NCBI RefSeq assembly: GCF_034931305.1
Contig: NZ_JAYGHY010000089.1
Location: 1 to 7,727, forward strand
Origin: Cyanobium gracile_A
Lineage (GTDB): Bacteria; Cyanobacteriota; Cyanobacteriia; PCC-6307; Cyanobiaceae
Direction: 5' to 3'
Length of the DNA stretch: 7,727 nucleotides
In this document: positions 1 through 6,287 of the stretch, piece by piece
Layout of the letters: each line of letters opens with the position of its first letter
Numbering within the stretch: the first letter of the stretch is position 1
Program-made: the position numbers and the translations under genes
Notes under the pieces: model-generated
The model's database searches: none
Told to the model about the DNA's origin: nothing
Seen by the model: the letters and a program-made list of their open reading frames with translations, nothing else

Positions 1-112
1 GCCGCCGCTGGATCACCGCCTGGCCGCTCGACACCTCCAGCAGCAACTCCGCCAGCGCCGCCGCCCCCAGGGCCTCCAGGTTGCGGGCGTTGAGGGTGCG
101 CTTGCTGGCCAC
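1..112 (-). CDS. DUF6880-like protein, N-terminal fragment (cut by window edge)
   Basis: Reading leftward from a GTG at 112-110, the frame gives 37 codons beginning V/M-ASKRTLNARNLEALGAA and continuing AELLLEVSSGQAVIQRR before the sequence ends. This Leu/Ala-rich opening, with the Thr-Leu-Asn-Ala-x-Asn-Leu-Glu-Ala-Leu-Gly core, matches my memory of the N-terminus of DUF6880 proteins, a helical-repeat family of unknown function often found with SWIM zinc-finger proteins. The in-frame stop upstream (TGA at 151-149) limits any extension to about 12 codons that look unlike the family, so GTG at 112 is the best start, although no clear Shine-Dalgarno precedes it. Most of the gene lies outside the window, so it cannot be judged intact. 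It follows the vapBC pair on the same strand after about 150 bases and need not share its transcript. Confidence 0.62.
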   Translation of the reverse strand, partial: MASKRTLNARNLEALGAAALAELLLEVSSGQAVIQRR

Positions 113-265
113 CGCGTCAGGCCAGGGGGCGCGTGGGCTGAATCGGCATCACAGAAGCTGGCGGGGCCGCGGACGGCCGCACAAAGAGTCGCGACCCTAC
201 AGCGAGTGGGAAGTGCTGGCGCTCCTGCTGGAAGACCTGAGGCTGGGGTGAAGCCGTTCCACGCG
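113..265. other. Intergenic stretch between vapC and the DUF6880-like gene
   Basis: No convincing complete gene, terminator hairpin with a T-run, or promoter was recognised here. On the plus strand a frame open from the window edge ends at TGA 249-251. Its last residues (ESRPYSEWEVLALLLEDLRLG, split across 186-248) look protein-like, but the frame has no plausible start and its first half is antisense to the DUF6880-like coding region. It may be a gene remnant or chance. Confidence 0.4.
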
Positions 266-679
266 TCACCCCGCTTCACTCCAGGGATTCAACGTCGGCA
301 CACCCGTGGGTGTGAAGTGCCGCAGGTTGCGCGTCACCACCGTGAGCCCGTGCTCCAGGGCCGTGGCAGCGATCAACAGGTCGCTGCCGTCATGGCCAAG
401 TTCGGCCGAGAGTCGGCCCCAGCGCCTGGCAATGGCCACATCCACCGGCAGCAGCCGATCCCCGTAGCTCCGTAACAGCTGATCAAGCCAGCGGGCCAGC
501 TGCCTGGCAAAGGCGGCATCCACAACGCGCTGCCGTGCAAGGCCGCGCTCGATCTCACCGATGCTCACCACGCTCAGAAAGCAATCCTCGTGACGCTGTT
601 CACCGATCCAGGCCACCACACCGGGGTCCCGTTGTCGCCTGCGCAGCTCCGAAAGCACCATCGTGTCGATCAGGAACAC
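266..679 (-). CDS. vapC: VapC-type PIN-domain toxin ribonuclease
   Basis: A 137-residue protein, normal length for VapC/FitB toxins, which are Mg-dependent ribonucleases acting in the cytoplasm and held inactive by their antitoxin. The PIN signature is visible in order: FLIDTMVLSEL with Asp5, SIGEIERG at 39-46 with Glu42, GSDLLIAATA at 98-107 with Asp100, and VVTRNLRHFTPTGV at 114-127. The fourth acidic position, Asp in the TRN-x-x-D-F motif of many members, is His121 here; I recall TRN-x-R-H-F versions in this FitB-like branch, so activity is probably kept. The start is a GTG at 679-677, 10 bases inside the antitoxin's end, preceded by GAGGGAG at 691-685 with a 5-base spacer. Codon use is looser (GGT, CTT, CGA, CAA, GAT) than in the surrounding genes, which fits a transferred toxin-antitoxin module. 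Confidence 0.9.
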   Translation of the reverse strand: MFLIDTMVLSELRRRQRDPGVVAWIGEQRHEDCFLSVVSIGEIERGLARQRVVDAAFARQLARWLDQLLRSYGDRLLPVDVAIARRWGRLSAELGHDGSDLLIAATALEHGLTVVTRNLRHFTPTGVPTLNPWSEAG

Positions 680-930
680 GGAAACTCCCTCGGCGTCAGT
701 GGCAGACGCTCGAAGCCGACGTCATCCTGCGGGATCTGCAACAGCATCGCCCCCAGGGATGGCGCGCTGCCCTGATCCAGTCGCCGCAACCGCTCGTACT
801 CCTCGGCGGAGAGCACCACACTCACGAAAACGCCGCGACGGGTGACCTTCTGGGGCTCACCCTTCAAGGCCGCCTCAACCAGGGCGCTGAAACGGTTCTT
901 GGCGTCCTGAAGGGTCCAGACGGCAGCCAT
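670..930 (-). CDS. Phd/YefM-type antitoxin, partner of VapC
   Basis: An 86-residue protein beginning MAAVWTLQDAKNRFSALVEAA, followed by LKGEPQKVTRRGVFVSVVLSAEEYERL. The Asp-Ala-Lys-Asn-x-Phe-Ser-x-Leu-Val-Glu-Ala segment and the Thr-Arg-Arg-Gly ... Val-Val-Leu-Ser-x-Glu-Glu-Tyr-Glu-x-Leu segment are the hallmarks of the Phd/YefM DNA-binding fold. The remaining tail (about residues 50-86, ending PLTPREFPCS) would wrap the toxin. Antitoxins of this family neutralise the toxin and, with it, repress their own promoter. The ATG at 930-928 is preferred; a TTG two codons upstream (936) is possible but weak. Its stop lies inside the toxin gene, so the two are translationally coupled. A candidate operator palindrome lies directly upstream at 938-962. 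In many databases this gene would be called a type II toxin-antitoxin prevent-host-death family antitoxin. Confidence 0.88.
   Translation of the reverse strand: MAAVWTLQDAKNRFSALVEAALKGEPQKVTRRGVFVSVVLSAEEYERLRRLDQGSAPSLGAMLLQIPQDDVGFERLPLTPREFPCS
685..691 (-). promoter_or_regulatory. Shine-Dalgarno of the vapC toxin gene
   Basis: Read on the minus strand, GAGGGAG lies five bases before the GTG at 679, inside the last codons of the antitoxin gene. It supports the GTG start over the internal ATG six codons later. Confidence 0.6.
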
Positions 931-1028
931 GGCCAATTAGGCTAGATGATCTGGCTAGCTTAAGTCCGACCGTCTGCGTCGATCGATTCGCCTGCAGGCC
1001 TGTGGGGACCATCACCCCGGCCAACGCC
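931..1028. other. Intergenic region upstream of the toxin-antitoxin pair
   Basis: This 98-base gap separates the TPR-like gene from the antitoxin gene. It contains the candidate operator at 938-962, AT-rich sequence around 931-966, and the perfect 10-base palindrome GCCTGCAGGC at 990-999, which has no T-run and is not called as a terminator. The toxin-antitoxin promoter must lie here if the pair is expressed on its own. Confidence 0.5.
938..962. promoter_or_regulatory. Candidate operator/promoter palindrome of the antitoxin-toxin operon
   Basis: The arms TAGGCTAG (938-945) and CTAGCTTA (955-962) are inverted repeats matching at 7 of 8 positions, with a perfect GCTAG/CTAGC core and a 9-base spacer that itself overlaps AGATGATCT. 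The site lies 7-32 bases upstream of the antitoxin ATG (930), in a patch clearly more AT-rich than its surroundings. Phd/YefM-VapC complexes usually autorepress by binding such palindromes over the promoter, so I infer an operator. No confident -35/-10 pair could be picked out. Confidence 0.45.
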
Positions 1029-1370
1029 TCAGGGAAATCCGGGGTGTGGCGTGATGATCGCGTCCGGCACCTTCCGCCCCAGCGCCGCCGCCGCCGCCCC
1101 TGCCCCCGCCAGCTCCAGCCCCTCCGCCAGGCTCAGCAGCGTCGCCTGCCGCTGGGCCAGGGCCACCGCCTCCTTCGATGCCCCCAGGGCTTCGGCATGG
1201 GCAAACGCCAGTCCCGCCTGCTGCTGCTGCTGCCGCTGCTGATCCGAAGGGGCGATCAGCTGACTCAGGGCCACCCCATAGCGCAACCATTCGGCCGGAT
1301 CGTGGTTCTCCAGCGGGTGGGCCGCGATCACCGCCTGCCACTCCGCTTCCCTCTTGGCCGGTTCATCCAT
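1029..1370 (-). CDS. Small TPR-like helical protein of unknown function
   Basis: A 113-residue, probably all-helical protein. Its recognisable core is EAEWQAVIAAHP, then AEWLRYGVALSQL, then QQQQQAGLAFAHAEALGAS, and AVALAQRQATLLSLAEGLELAG. This Trp-Leu-Arg-Tyr-Gly-Val-Ala-Leu / Ala-Gly-Leu-Ala-Phe spacing resembles short cyanobacterial tetratricopeptide-like proteins near sugar-transfer genes; the family name is from memory and its function is unknown. Seven glutamines and one arginine (QQRQQQQQ) come from a CAG repeat between the helices. No signal peptide or membrane segment is seen. The start overlaps the 661-residue gene's stop as TGATG; a GTG one codon upstream (1373) is an alternative. 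The overlap implies co-transcription and translational coupling. The C-terminus ends KVPDAIITPHPGFP. Confidence 0.72.
   Translation of the reverse strand: MDEPAKREAEWQAVIAAHPLENHDPAEWLRYGVALSQLIAPSDQQRQQQQQAGLAFAHAEALGASKEAVALAQRQATLLSLAEGLELAGAGAAAAALGRKVPDAIITPHPGFP
1218..1241. repeat. CTG/CAG triplet tract
   Basis: Eight tandem triplets on the plus strand, all CTG except one CCG, encode QQRQQQQQ in the minus-strand small protein. It is a simple-sequence tract that can change length by slippage in steps of one residue. Confidence 0.8.
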
Positions 1371-3355
1371 CACAGCTGGCCCTGCTCAGGCTGTCCTTCC
1401 AGCCAGCCTGCCAGCGGCGACGCCACCGCCACCGCCAGCAACCCGAAACGGCTGGCCATGGCCTGGGCCAGCGGCAGCCGGTAAGCCCCGCAGGCGGCCA
1501 GCAGCACCGTGAACGGCCGCTCCCGGTACAACTGCTCCACCGCCGCCACCAGCCCCTCCAGGCTGTGCTCGAATCCCGCCGCCGGCCGCTGCGGATGGCG
1601 GCTCTGGGGCGCGGCCAGGCAGCGCAGGCCGAACGCTCCGCCTGCAAACAACCGCCCCGATTGATGGGCCTGGCGGATCGCTTCGGTTCCCTCCGTCGTC
1701 ACCACCACCACCTCCTCACCCTCCAGCTGCGCCAGCAGCCCCACCCCGCTGGCGGCCTGCCGCAGGGTCCCGATCCCCTCCAGCCCCCACGGCAGCCACA
1801 GCCCCTGCGTGGCCGGCTGGGCGCTCCACACCTGGGCCTGCAGCAGGGCCTGCAGGGCCGGCTGGGCCCACTGCCGCAGGCTTTCCCGCGGCGCCTGGGT
1901 GGAGGTGTAAAACCCGGCCTCCAGCTCGAAACGGCGCAGCGCCTCCAGGGTGTCCGGCAGGGCCGGAAACGGATCGGCCGCGGCCGCGCTCCAGAAGCCG
2001 GCGTCATGGTGGCGGCGCCGCAGCTCGGCCAGGGCGTCGTCCACCGCCTCGCCAGCGCCTCCGGCCTGGCGCAGCACCGCCAGCTCCAGCGGATCCAGCT
2101 CCACCACCAGCCCGCCGGCCGCCCAGTCCACCGGCGGCAACGGGGCGATCTGCGGCCCCAGCCGCTCCTGCCAGAGCAGCGCCGCCCGCCGCAGCACCCT
2201 CAGCGCCGCCTCCGCCAGCGGCAGCCCCCTGGTGTCCAGGCTCTCCAGCAGGCTGGCGATCGGGTGGCAGGCCGGCCATTCCCTGGCCGCCCACGGCGGC
2301 AGAAACCCCTCCAGGGCGGCCGCCGCCCCCTCCCCATCCCCATCCAGAAACGGCGCCAGGGAGAAAACCTCCGGCCCGGCCGCCGCCGCGGTCGCCACCA
2401 GCCGCAACGGGGTCCGGGGCCCCTCCACGCCCGGGTCTTCCCCGTCCTCCAGCCATTCCGCCTCCAGCACCTCCAGCCCTTGCGCCGCCGGCTTGCCCTG
2501 CTGCAGCAGTTCCAGGCTGAAGCGGGCCCGCAGCAGGGCAGCCTCGAACGCCTCACGCTGCGCCGCCGCCACCGGCAGCCGGCCCACCCGCGCCACCAGC
2601 AGGCCCAGCTCCTGCTCGGTCATGGCGCCGGGGGCCGGCAGCGCCTCGATCACCTTGGCCATCGCGGCGCGGCAGCCCATCGCCACCCACGCCGGCACCG
2701 GATCCAGCAGTTGCGCCAGCCGCAGGAACAGATCCAGGCAGGGCTCCGCCGCGGCCGGATCCACACCGATCCGTTGTTGCCAGGCCAGGGCCCCGTGCTG
2801 CACCAGCTGCTGCTCCAGCACCGGCAGCCAGCTGGGCACCTCCCAGGGTTGCGCCGCCGTCGGCTCCAGAATCCTCGCCATCCGCAGGCAGAGCGCCCCG
2901 TCGCCAGCCCGTTCGGCAACACTGAAATCAACCGTTTCGCCGTTGCGGGGAACCAGCCGTTCGTGCACCTGGCCCGTCAGCTGTCCGAGCAGATCGCCGT
3001 AGCGCTGCCACAGCACGGCGGCCACCTCGGGCCGCGCCGCCGCCAGCTCGCCCACATGGCCCACCAGGTGGTCGTGGGCCGCCAGGGCCGCCTCCAGCCT
3101 CCCCTGATCGATCGCCTCCCGCAGGGCCGCGGCGCTGGCCTCCGCCAGCTCCGCCAGCAAAGGATCCGCCGGGGCCTCCGCCCGGGGCTTCTCCCGCAGC
3201 GCCGTGAGCAACTGGTGATGGGCCGCAAAGGGCAGCGTCAGCTCCCGCAGGAGCCTCAGCGGCACCCATACGCCCGGCTCAGCATCGGCAGGGTCCTTGC
3301 CTGAGCGAGACAAAGCGGCTTGGGGGCAATAGGGTTCGGCCAACGATTCCAGCAT
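1370..3355 (-). CDS. Large protein of unknown function with GT-D-like C-terminal domain
   Basis: A 661-residue Ala/Leu-rich protein, probably cytoplasmic, with no signal peptide or membrane span visible. Residues about 30-340 look helical and repeat-like. A central region (about 340-530) has no recognisable motif. The C-terminus has a Rossmann-like pattern: LEGEEVVVVTTEGTEAIRQ at about 545-562, then a helix, then FTVLLAACGAYRLPLAQAMA at 615-634 and FGLLAVAVASPLAGWL. I recall similar wording (G-K-x-V-L-V-V ... F-D-V-x-L-x-x-x-G-x-Y-G-L-P-L-A ... G-G-x-x-Q-x-x-F-G-I) from GT-D-fold-like domains beside bacterial glycosyltransferases. Here the Gly-Gly and Phe-Gly-Ile end is replaced by Ala-Ser-Pro-Leu-Ala, so catalysis may be lost. 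The ATG at 3355 shares bases with the divergent glycosyltransferase's ATG. A GTG at 3265 is an alternative, because codons 1-30 are clearly less GC3-rich than the rest. It is coupled to the following small TPR-like gene. Confidence 0.68.
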   Translation of the reverse strand: MLESLAEPYCPQAALSRSGKDPADAEPGVWVPLRLLRELTLPFAAHHQLLTALREKPRAEAPADPLLAELAEASAAALREAIDQGRLEAALAAHDHLVGHVGELAAARPEVAAVLWQRYGDLLGQLTGQVHERLVPRNGETVDFSVAERAGDGALCLRMARILEPTAAQPWEVPSWLPVLEQQLVQHGALAWQQRIGVDPAAAEPCLDLFLRLAQLLDPVPAWVAMGCRAAMAKVIEALPAPGAMTEQELGLLVARVGRLPVAAAQREAFEAALLRARFSLELLQQGKPAAQGLEVLEAEWLEDGEDPGVEGPRTPLRLVATAAAAGPEVFSLAPFLDGDGEGAAAALEGFLPPWAAREWPACHPIASLLESLDTRGLPLAEAALRVLRRAALLWQERLGPQIAPLPPVDWAAGGLVVELDPLELAVLRQAGGAGEAVDDALAELRRRHHDAGFWSAAAADPFPALPDTLEALRRFELEAGFYTSTQAPRESLRQWAQPALQALLQAQVWSAQPATQGLWLPWGLEGIGTLRQAASGVGLLAQLEGEEVVVVTTEGTEAIRQAHQSGRLFAGGAFGLRCLAAPQSRHPQRPAAGFEHSLEGLVAAVEQLYRERPFTVLLAACGAYRLPLAQAMASRFGLLAVAVASPLAGWLEGQPEQGQL

Positions 3356-3356
3356 G
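3353..3356. other. Overlapping divergent start codons (CATG)
   Basis: The palindrome CATG contains the ATG of the plus-strand glycosyltransferase (3354-3356) and, on the other strand, the ATG of the 661-residue protein (3355-3353). If both are used, each gene's promoter and ribosome site must lie inside the other's coding sequence. Alternative starts are the in-frame ATG at 3363 on the plus strand and GTG at 3265 on the minus strand; the latter would free an intergenic region of about 88 bases. The less GC-biased patch at about 3295-3353 would then be the natural promoter region. No clear Shine-Dalgarno is visible on either side. Confidence 0.5.
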
Positions 3357-6287
3357 GCTGCGATGCTCGCCGAGCCGCCCGGCACCCTGGAACCATCCAG
3401 CTCCCTCCTGGCCGACCGGCGCCGCCCCGGCCTGGTGGGCCAGCTGGAAGGCTGGAGCCCGTCCGGCGGCCTCAGCGGCTGGGCCTGCCCCTGGCCCCTG
3501 CAGCCCCAGGGCCCGCCCCTGCGCCTCCAGCTCGTGCTGGAGGATCTGCTCCAACCAGGCCAGCGGCTGGTTGTCGCCGAGCTGATGGCGGCCGAGGCCC
3601 GGCCCGACCTTCTGCCCCTGGGCATCGAGCAGCCCTGCGGTTTCCGCTTCTGGTGGGGGGCCTCCCAGCCCCTGCCCCCCTTCTCCCAGGGGCTGGTGCT
3701 GCGGCTGTTCGCCGCCGGTGAGGCCGGCCCCGAGCTGGCCGGCAGCCCCCTCCGGGTCGACGCCGACACCTACGGGCAAATCGCCCACCAGCGCCAGCAC
3801 GGCCCCGCCCGCGAAGGCGCCCTCACCGCCTGTCAGGCCCCCCTCCTCCACGGCTGGGGCCGCGGCCCCGAGCCCCTGGTGCTCCGCCTCGATGGCGCCG
3901 CCACCCTGCCTATCGCCCCCCCCGAGCCCCTGAGCGAGGAGCCCTGGCCCTTCCAGCAGCTGCTCCCCGCCGCCCTCGCCGACGGCGCCATCCACCACCT
4001 CCAGCTGGAAACCGCCGCCGGCCAGGTGCTCGATCAGCGCTTCGAGCTGCTCCCCTTCCACCTCACCCCCTGGGCGGCCCTGCAGCAGCACGCCCGTCCC
4101 CCCTTCCCCGACGAGCTCTCCCCCCTCGCCCGCGAGCACTACCGCAGCCTGCGCACCTGGCTCGCCTGGGCCGATGCCCACGGCACCCCCCTGCCGGCCG
4201 ATCTGCCCCGCCTGCAACGCCTGCTCGAGCACCCCCTGCCCCGCACCGAGGGGCCCCCACCCCCCGCCGGCCACAGCGAACCCGGCCCCGACGGCAGCCC
4301 CGTGCCCCGCCAGCCCCTGCAGCTTTCCCTCTCGGCCGAGCCCCTGGTCTCGATCGTGATCCCGGTACACAACCAATACGCCATCACCTTGCGCTGCCTG
4401 GCCGCCATCGCCTATGCCCCCACCCGCATCCCCTTCGAGATCCTGGTGGTCGACGACGGCTCCTCCGACGGCACCGCTGGCGCCCTTGCCGAAGATGCCC
4501 CCGGCGTGCGCCTGGTCCACCACGACTTCGCCCGCGGCTTCAACCAGGCCTGCTGCAGCGGCGCCGCCGCCGCCCGCGGCAGCGTCCTGGTGCTGCTCAA
4601 CAACGACACCGAACCCTGCGCCGCCTGGCTGGAGGAGCTGCTCGATCCCTTCGAGCGCTGGCCCGACACCGGCCTGGTGGGGGCCCAGTTGCTTCTCCCC
4701 GATGGCACTCTCCAGGAGGCCGGAGGCATCGTCTGGGGCAACGGCGAACCCTGGAACTACGGCCGCGGCGGCAACCCCCACGACCCCCGCGTCGCCTACG
4801 CCCGCCAGGTGGATTACGTCAGCGGCGCCGCCCTGGCCATCCGCCGCGAGCTCTGGAACCGGCTCGGTGGCTTCAGCCCCGAGTTCTCCCCCGCCTACTA
4901 CGAAGACACCGACCTGGCCTTCAAGGTGCGCCAGGCCGGCCACAGCGTGCGCTACACCCCCCTGGCCCGGGTGATCCACCACGAAGGCGTGAGTTGCGGC
5001 ACCGACACGGAGGCCAGCTCCGGCCTCAAGCGCTTCCAGGCGATCCACGGCCCGATGTTCCAGCGCAAGTGGGCCGAGGCTTTCGAAGGGCCCACCGAAC
5101 CGAGCCTGGCCGAAGCCGAGGCCATCAAGGACCGGGGCATCCTCGGCCGCGCCCTGTTCCTCGACCAGGAAACCCCCCGGCCCGACCGCGATGCCGGCAG
5201 CCACGCCGCCCTGGTGGAGATGGAGCTGCTCCAGGCCCTCGGCTGGAAGCTCACCCTGCTGCCCCTCAACCTCGCCTGGCTGGCCAGCTACTCCGAAGAT
5301 CTCCAGCGCCGCGGCGTCGAGCTCATCCACGCCCCCTTCGTGCTCTCCCTCGACGACTTCCTGCGCGAGCGCGGCCGCGAATTCGAGCTCATCTACCTCA
5401 CCCGCCACACCGTGGCCACCCAGGCCCTGCCCCTCATCCAGCGCTACGCCCCCCAGGCCCGGCTGCTGTTCTGCAACGCCGATCTGCACCACCTGCGCCA
5501 GCTGCGTGCCGCCCGGGCCGAAGGCCTCGACGGCGACGCGGCCCGCCGTGCCCTGGAGGCGGTGGAGGAGGTGAAGCGCCAGGAACTGGCGGTGATGCGC
5601 CAGGTGCACCTCACCTTCAGCTATTCGGAGGTGGAACGGGCCGTGATCGAGGCCGAAACCCTCGGCGAGGCCGCCACCGCCCCCTGCCCCTGGGTGGTGC
5701 ACGGCCCCGAAACGCCCGCCCCCCTCGAGGGCCGCAGCGGCCTCGCCTTCCTGGGCAGCTACGGCCACCCCCCCAACCGCGACGCCGTCGAGGCCTTCCT
5801 GCGCCAGGTGTGGCCGGAGCTGCACCAGCAGCGGCCCGAGCTGCAACTGCACCTCTATGGCAGTGGCCTGACCGCCGATCTGGCCGCCCGCTGGGGCGCC
5901 GAACCGGGCGTGATCGCCACGGGCTGGGTGGCCGATCCCGCCACGGTGTACGGCCAGCACCGCGTTTTCCTGGCGCCCCTGCGCTCCGGCGCCGGCCTCA
6001 AGGGCAAGGTGGTGGCCGCCGCCGCCCATGGCATCCCCCAGGTGCTCAGTCCCCTGGCCGCCGAGGCCACCGGCCTGCGCCATGGCCAGGAGGTGCTGAT
6101 CGCCCGCACCCCTGACGACTGGTGCCAGGCCGTGCTCCAGCTCAGCGACGACGACGACGCCTGGCGGGCCATGGGCGCCGCCGCCTTCGCCTACGCCCGC
6201 GCCACCTGGAGCCGCGAGCGCGGCCTGGCCCTGATGGCCGACGCCCTCACCCGCCTCCAGCTGCCCCACCAGGTGCCTGCCCCATGA
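3354..6287 (+). CDS. Two-domain glycosyltransferase (beta-domain, GT2, GT4 fusion)
   Basis: A 977-residue, probably cytoplasmic enzyme transferring sugars from activated donors to a glycan or protein. Residues about 27-115 and 125-230 resemble the paired beta-sandwich modules (Gly-Trp-Ala, Arg-Pro-Asp-Leu) that precede some GT2 domains. The GT2 domain spans about 329-575: PLVSIVIPVHNQ from 330, VDDGSSDGT at 366-374, the metal-binding LLNNDTE with Asp418, YYEDTDLAFKVRQAGH from 515, and IHHEG at 541-545, as in rhamnosyltransferase-like members. The GT4-like domain spans about 594-970: FLGSYGHPPNRDAV from 799, LRSGAGLKGKV with Lys883, and a Glu904 loop (AAEATGL). Both catalytic halves look intact, so it may add two sugars or two linkages. 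There are no membrane segments. ATG 3354 is chosen because an in-frame TAG lies at 3330; ATG 3363 is possible. Its end overlaps the next gene (ATGA). Substrates cannot be read from the sequence. Confidence 0.9.
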   Translation: MAAMLAEPPGTLEPSSSLLADRRRPGLVGQLEGWSPSGGLSGWACPWPLQPQGPPLRLQLVLEDLLQPGQRLVVAELMAAEARPDLLPLGIEQPCGFRFWWGASQPLPPFSQGLVLRLFAAGEAGPELAGSPLRVDADTYGQIAHQRQHGPAREGALTACQAPLLHGWGRGPEPLVLRLDGAATLPIAPPEPLSEEPWPFQQLLPAALADGAIHHLQLETAAGQVLDQRFELLPFHLTPWAALQQHARPPFPDELSPLAREHYRSLRTWLAWADAHGTPLPADLPRLQRLLEHPLPRTEGPPPPAGHSEPGPDGSPVPRQPLQLSLSAEPLVSIVIPVHNQYAITLRCLAAIAYAPTRIPFEILVVDDGSSDGTAGALAEDAPGVRLVHHDFARGFNQACCSGAAAARGSVLVLLNNDTEPCAAWLEELLDPFERWPDTGLVGAQLLLPDGTLQEAGGIVWGNGEPWNYGRGGNPHDPRVAYARQVDYVSGAALAIRRELWNRLGGFSPEFSPAYYEDTDLAFKVRQAGHSVRYTPLARVIHHEGVSCGTDTEASSGLKRFQAIHGPMFQRKWAEAFEGPTEPSLAEAEAIKDRGILGRALFLDQETPRPDRDAGSHAALVEMELLQALGWKLTLLPLNLAWLASYSEDLQRRGVELIHAPFVLSLDDFLRERGREFELIYLTRHTVATQALPLIQRYAPQARLLFCNADLHHLRQLRAARAEGLDGDAARRALEAVEEVKRQELAVMRQVHLTFSYSEVERAVIEAETLGEAATAPCPWVVHGPETPAPLEGRSGLAFLGSYGHPPNRDAVEAFLRQVWPELHQQRPELQLHLYGSGLTADLAARWGAEPGVIATGWVADPATVYGQHRVFLAPLRSGAGLKGKVVAAAAHGIPQVLSPLAAEATGLRHGQEVLIARTPDDWCQAVLQLSDDDDAWRAMGAAAFAYARATWSRERGLALMADALTRLQLPHQVPAP

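Noticed and set aside
535..945. 136-residue plus-strand open frame over the toxin-antitoxin region
   Set aside because: It is antisense to clear PIN and Phd/YefM sequences and has no recognisable pattern of its own.
990..999. Perfect palindrome GCCTGCAGGC considered as a terminator or protein site
   Set aside because: It has no loop and no T-run on either side, and a 10-base GC-rich palindrome is expected by chance at this composition.
1178..3304. 708-residue open frame on the plus strand
   Set aside because: It is Arg/Gln/Pro/His-rich with no domain pattern and lies antisense to the 661-residue protein, whose C-terminal strands and helices look real.
3356..3769. Upstream extension of the 661-residue protein to 3769
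   Set aside because: The added 138 residues are Ser/Arg/Gly-rich and antisense to the N-terminal domain of the glycosyltransferase, which looks genuine there.
3279..6269. 996-residue open frame on the minus strand
   Set aside because: It is a Gly/Ala/Glu/Gln-rich shadow of the glycosyltransferase, whose GT2 and GT4 motifs are unmistakable on the other strand. High GC3 removes stops.
6122..6283. Earlier start of the isomerase gene at ATG 6122
   Set aside because: The extra 54 residues are Arg/Pro-rich and lie inside the C-terminal helices of the glycosyltransferase. The ATG at 6284 has the stop/start overlap and AGGTG upstream.
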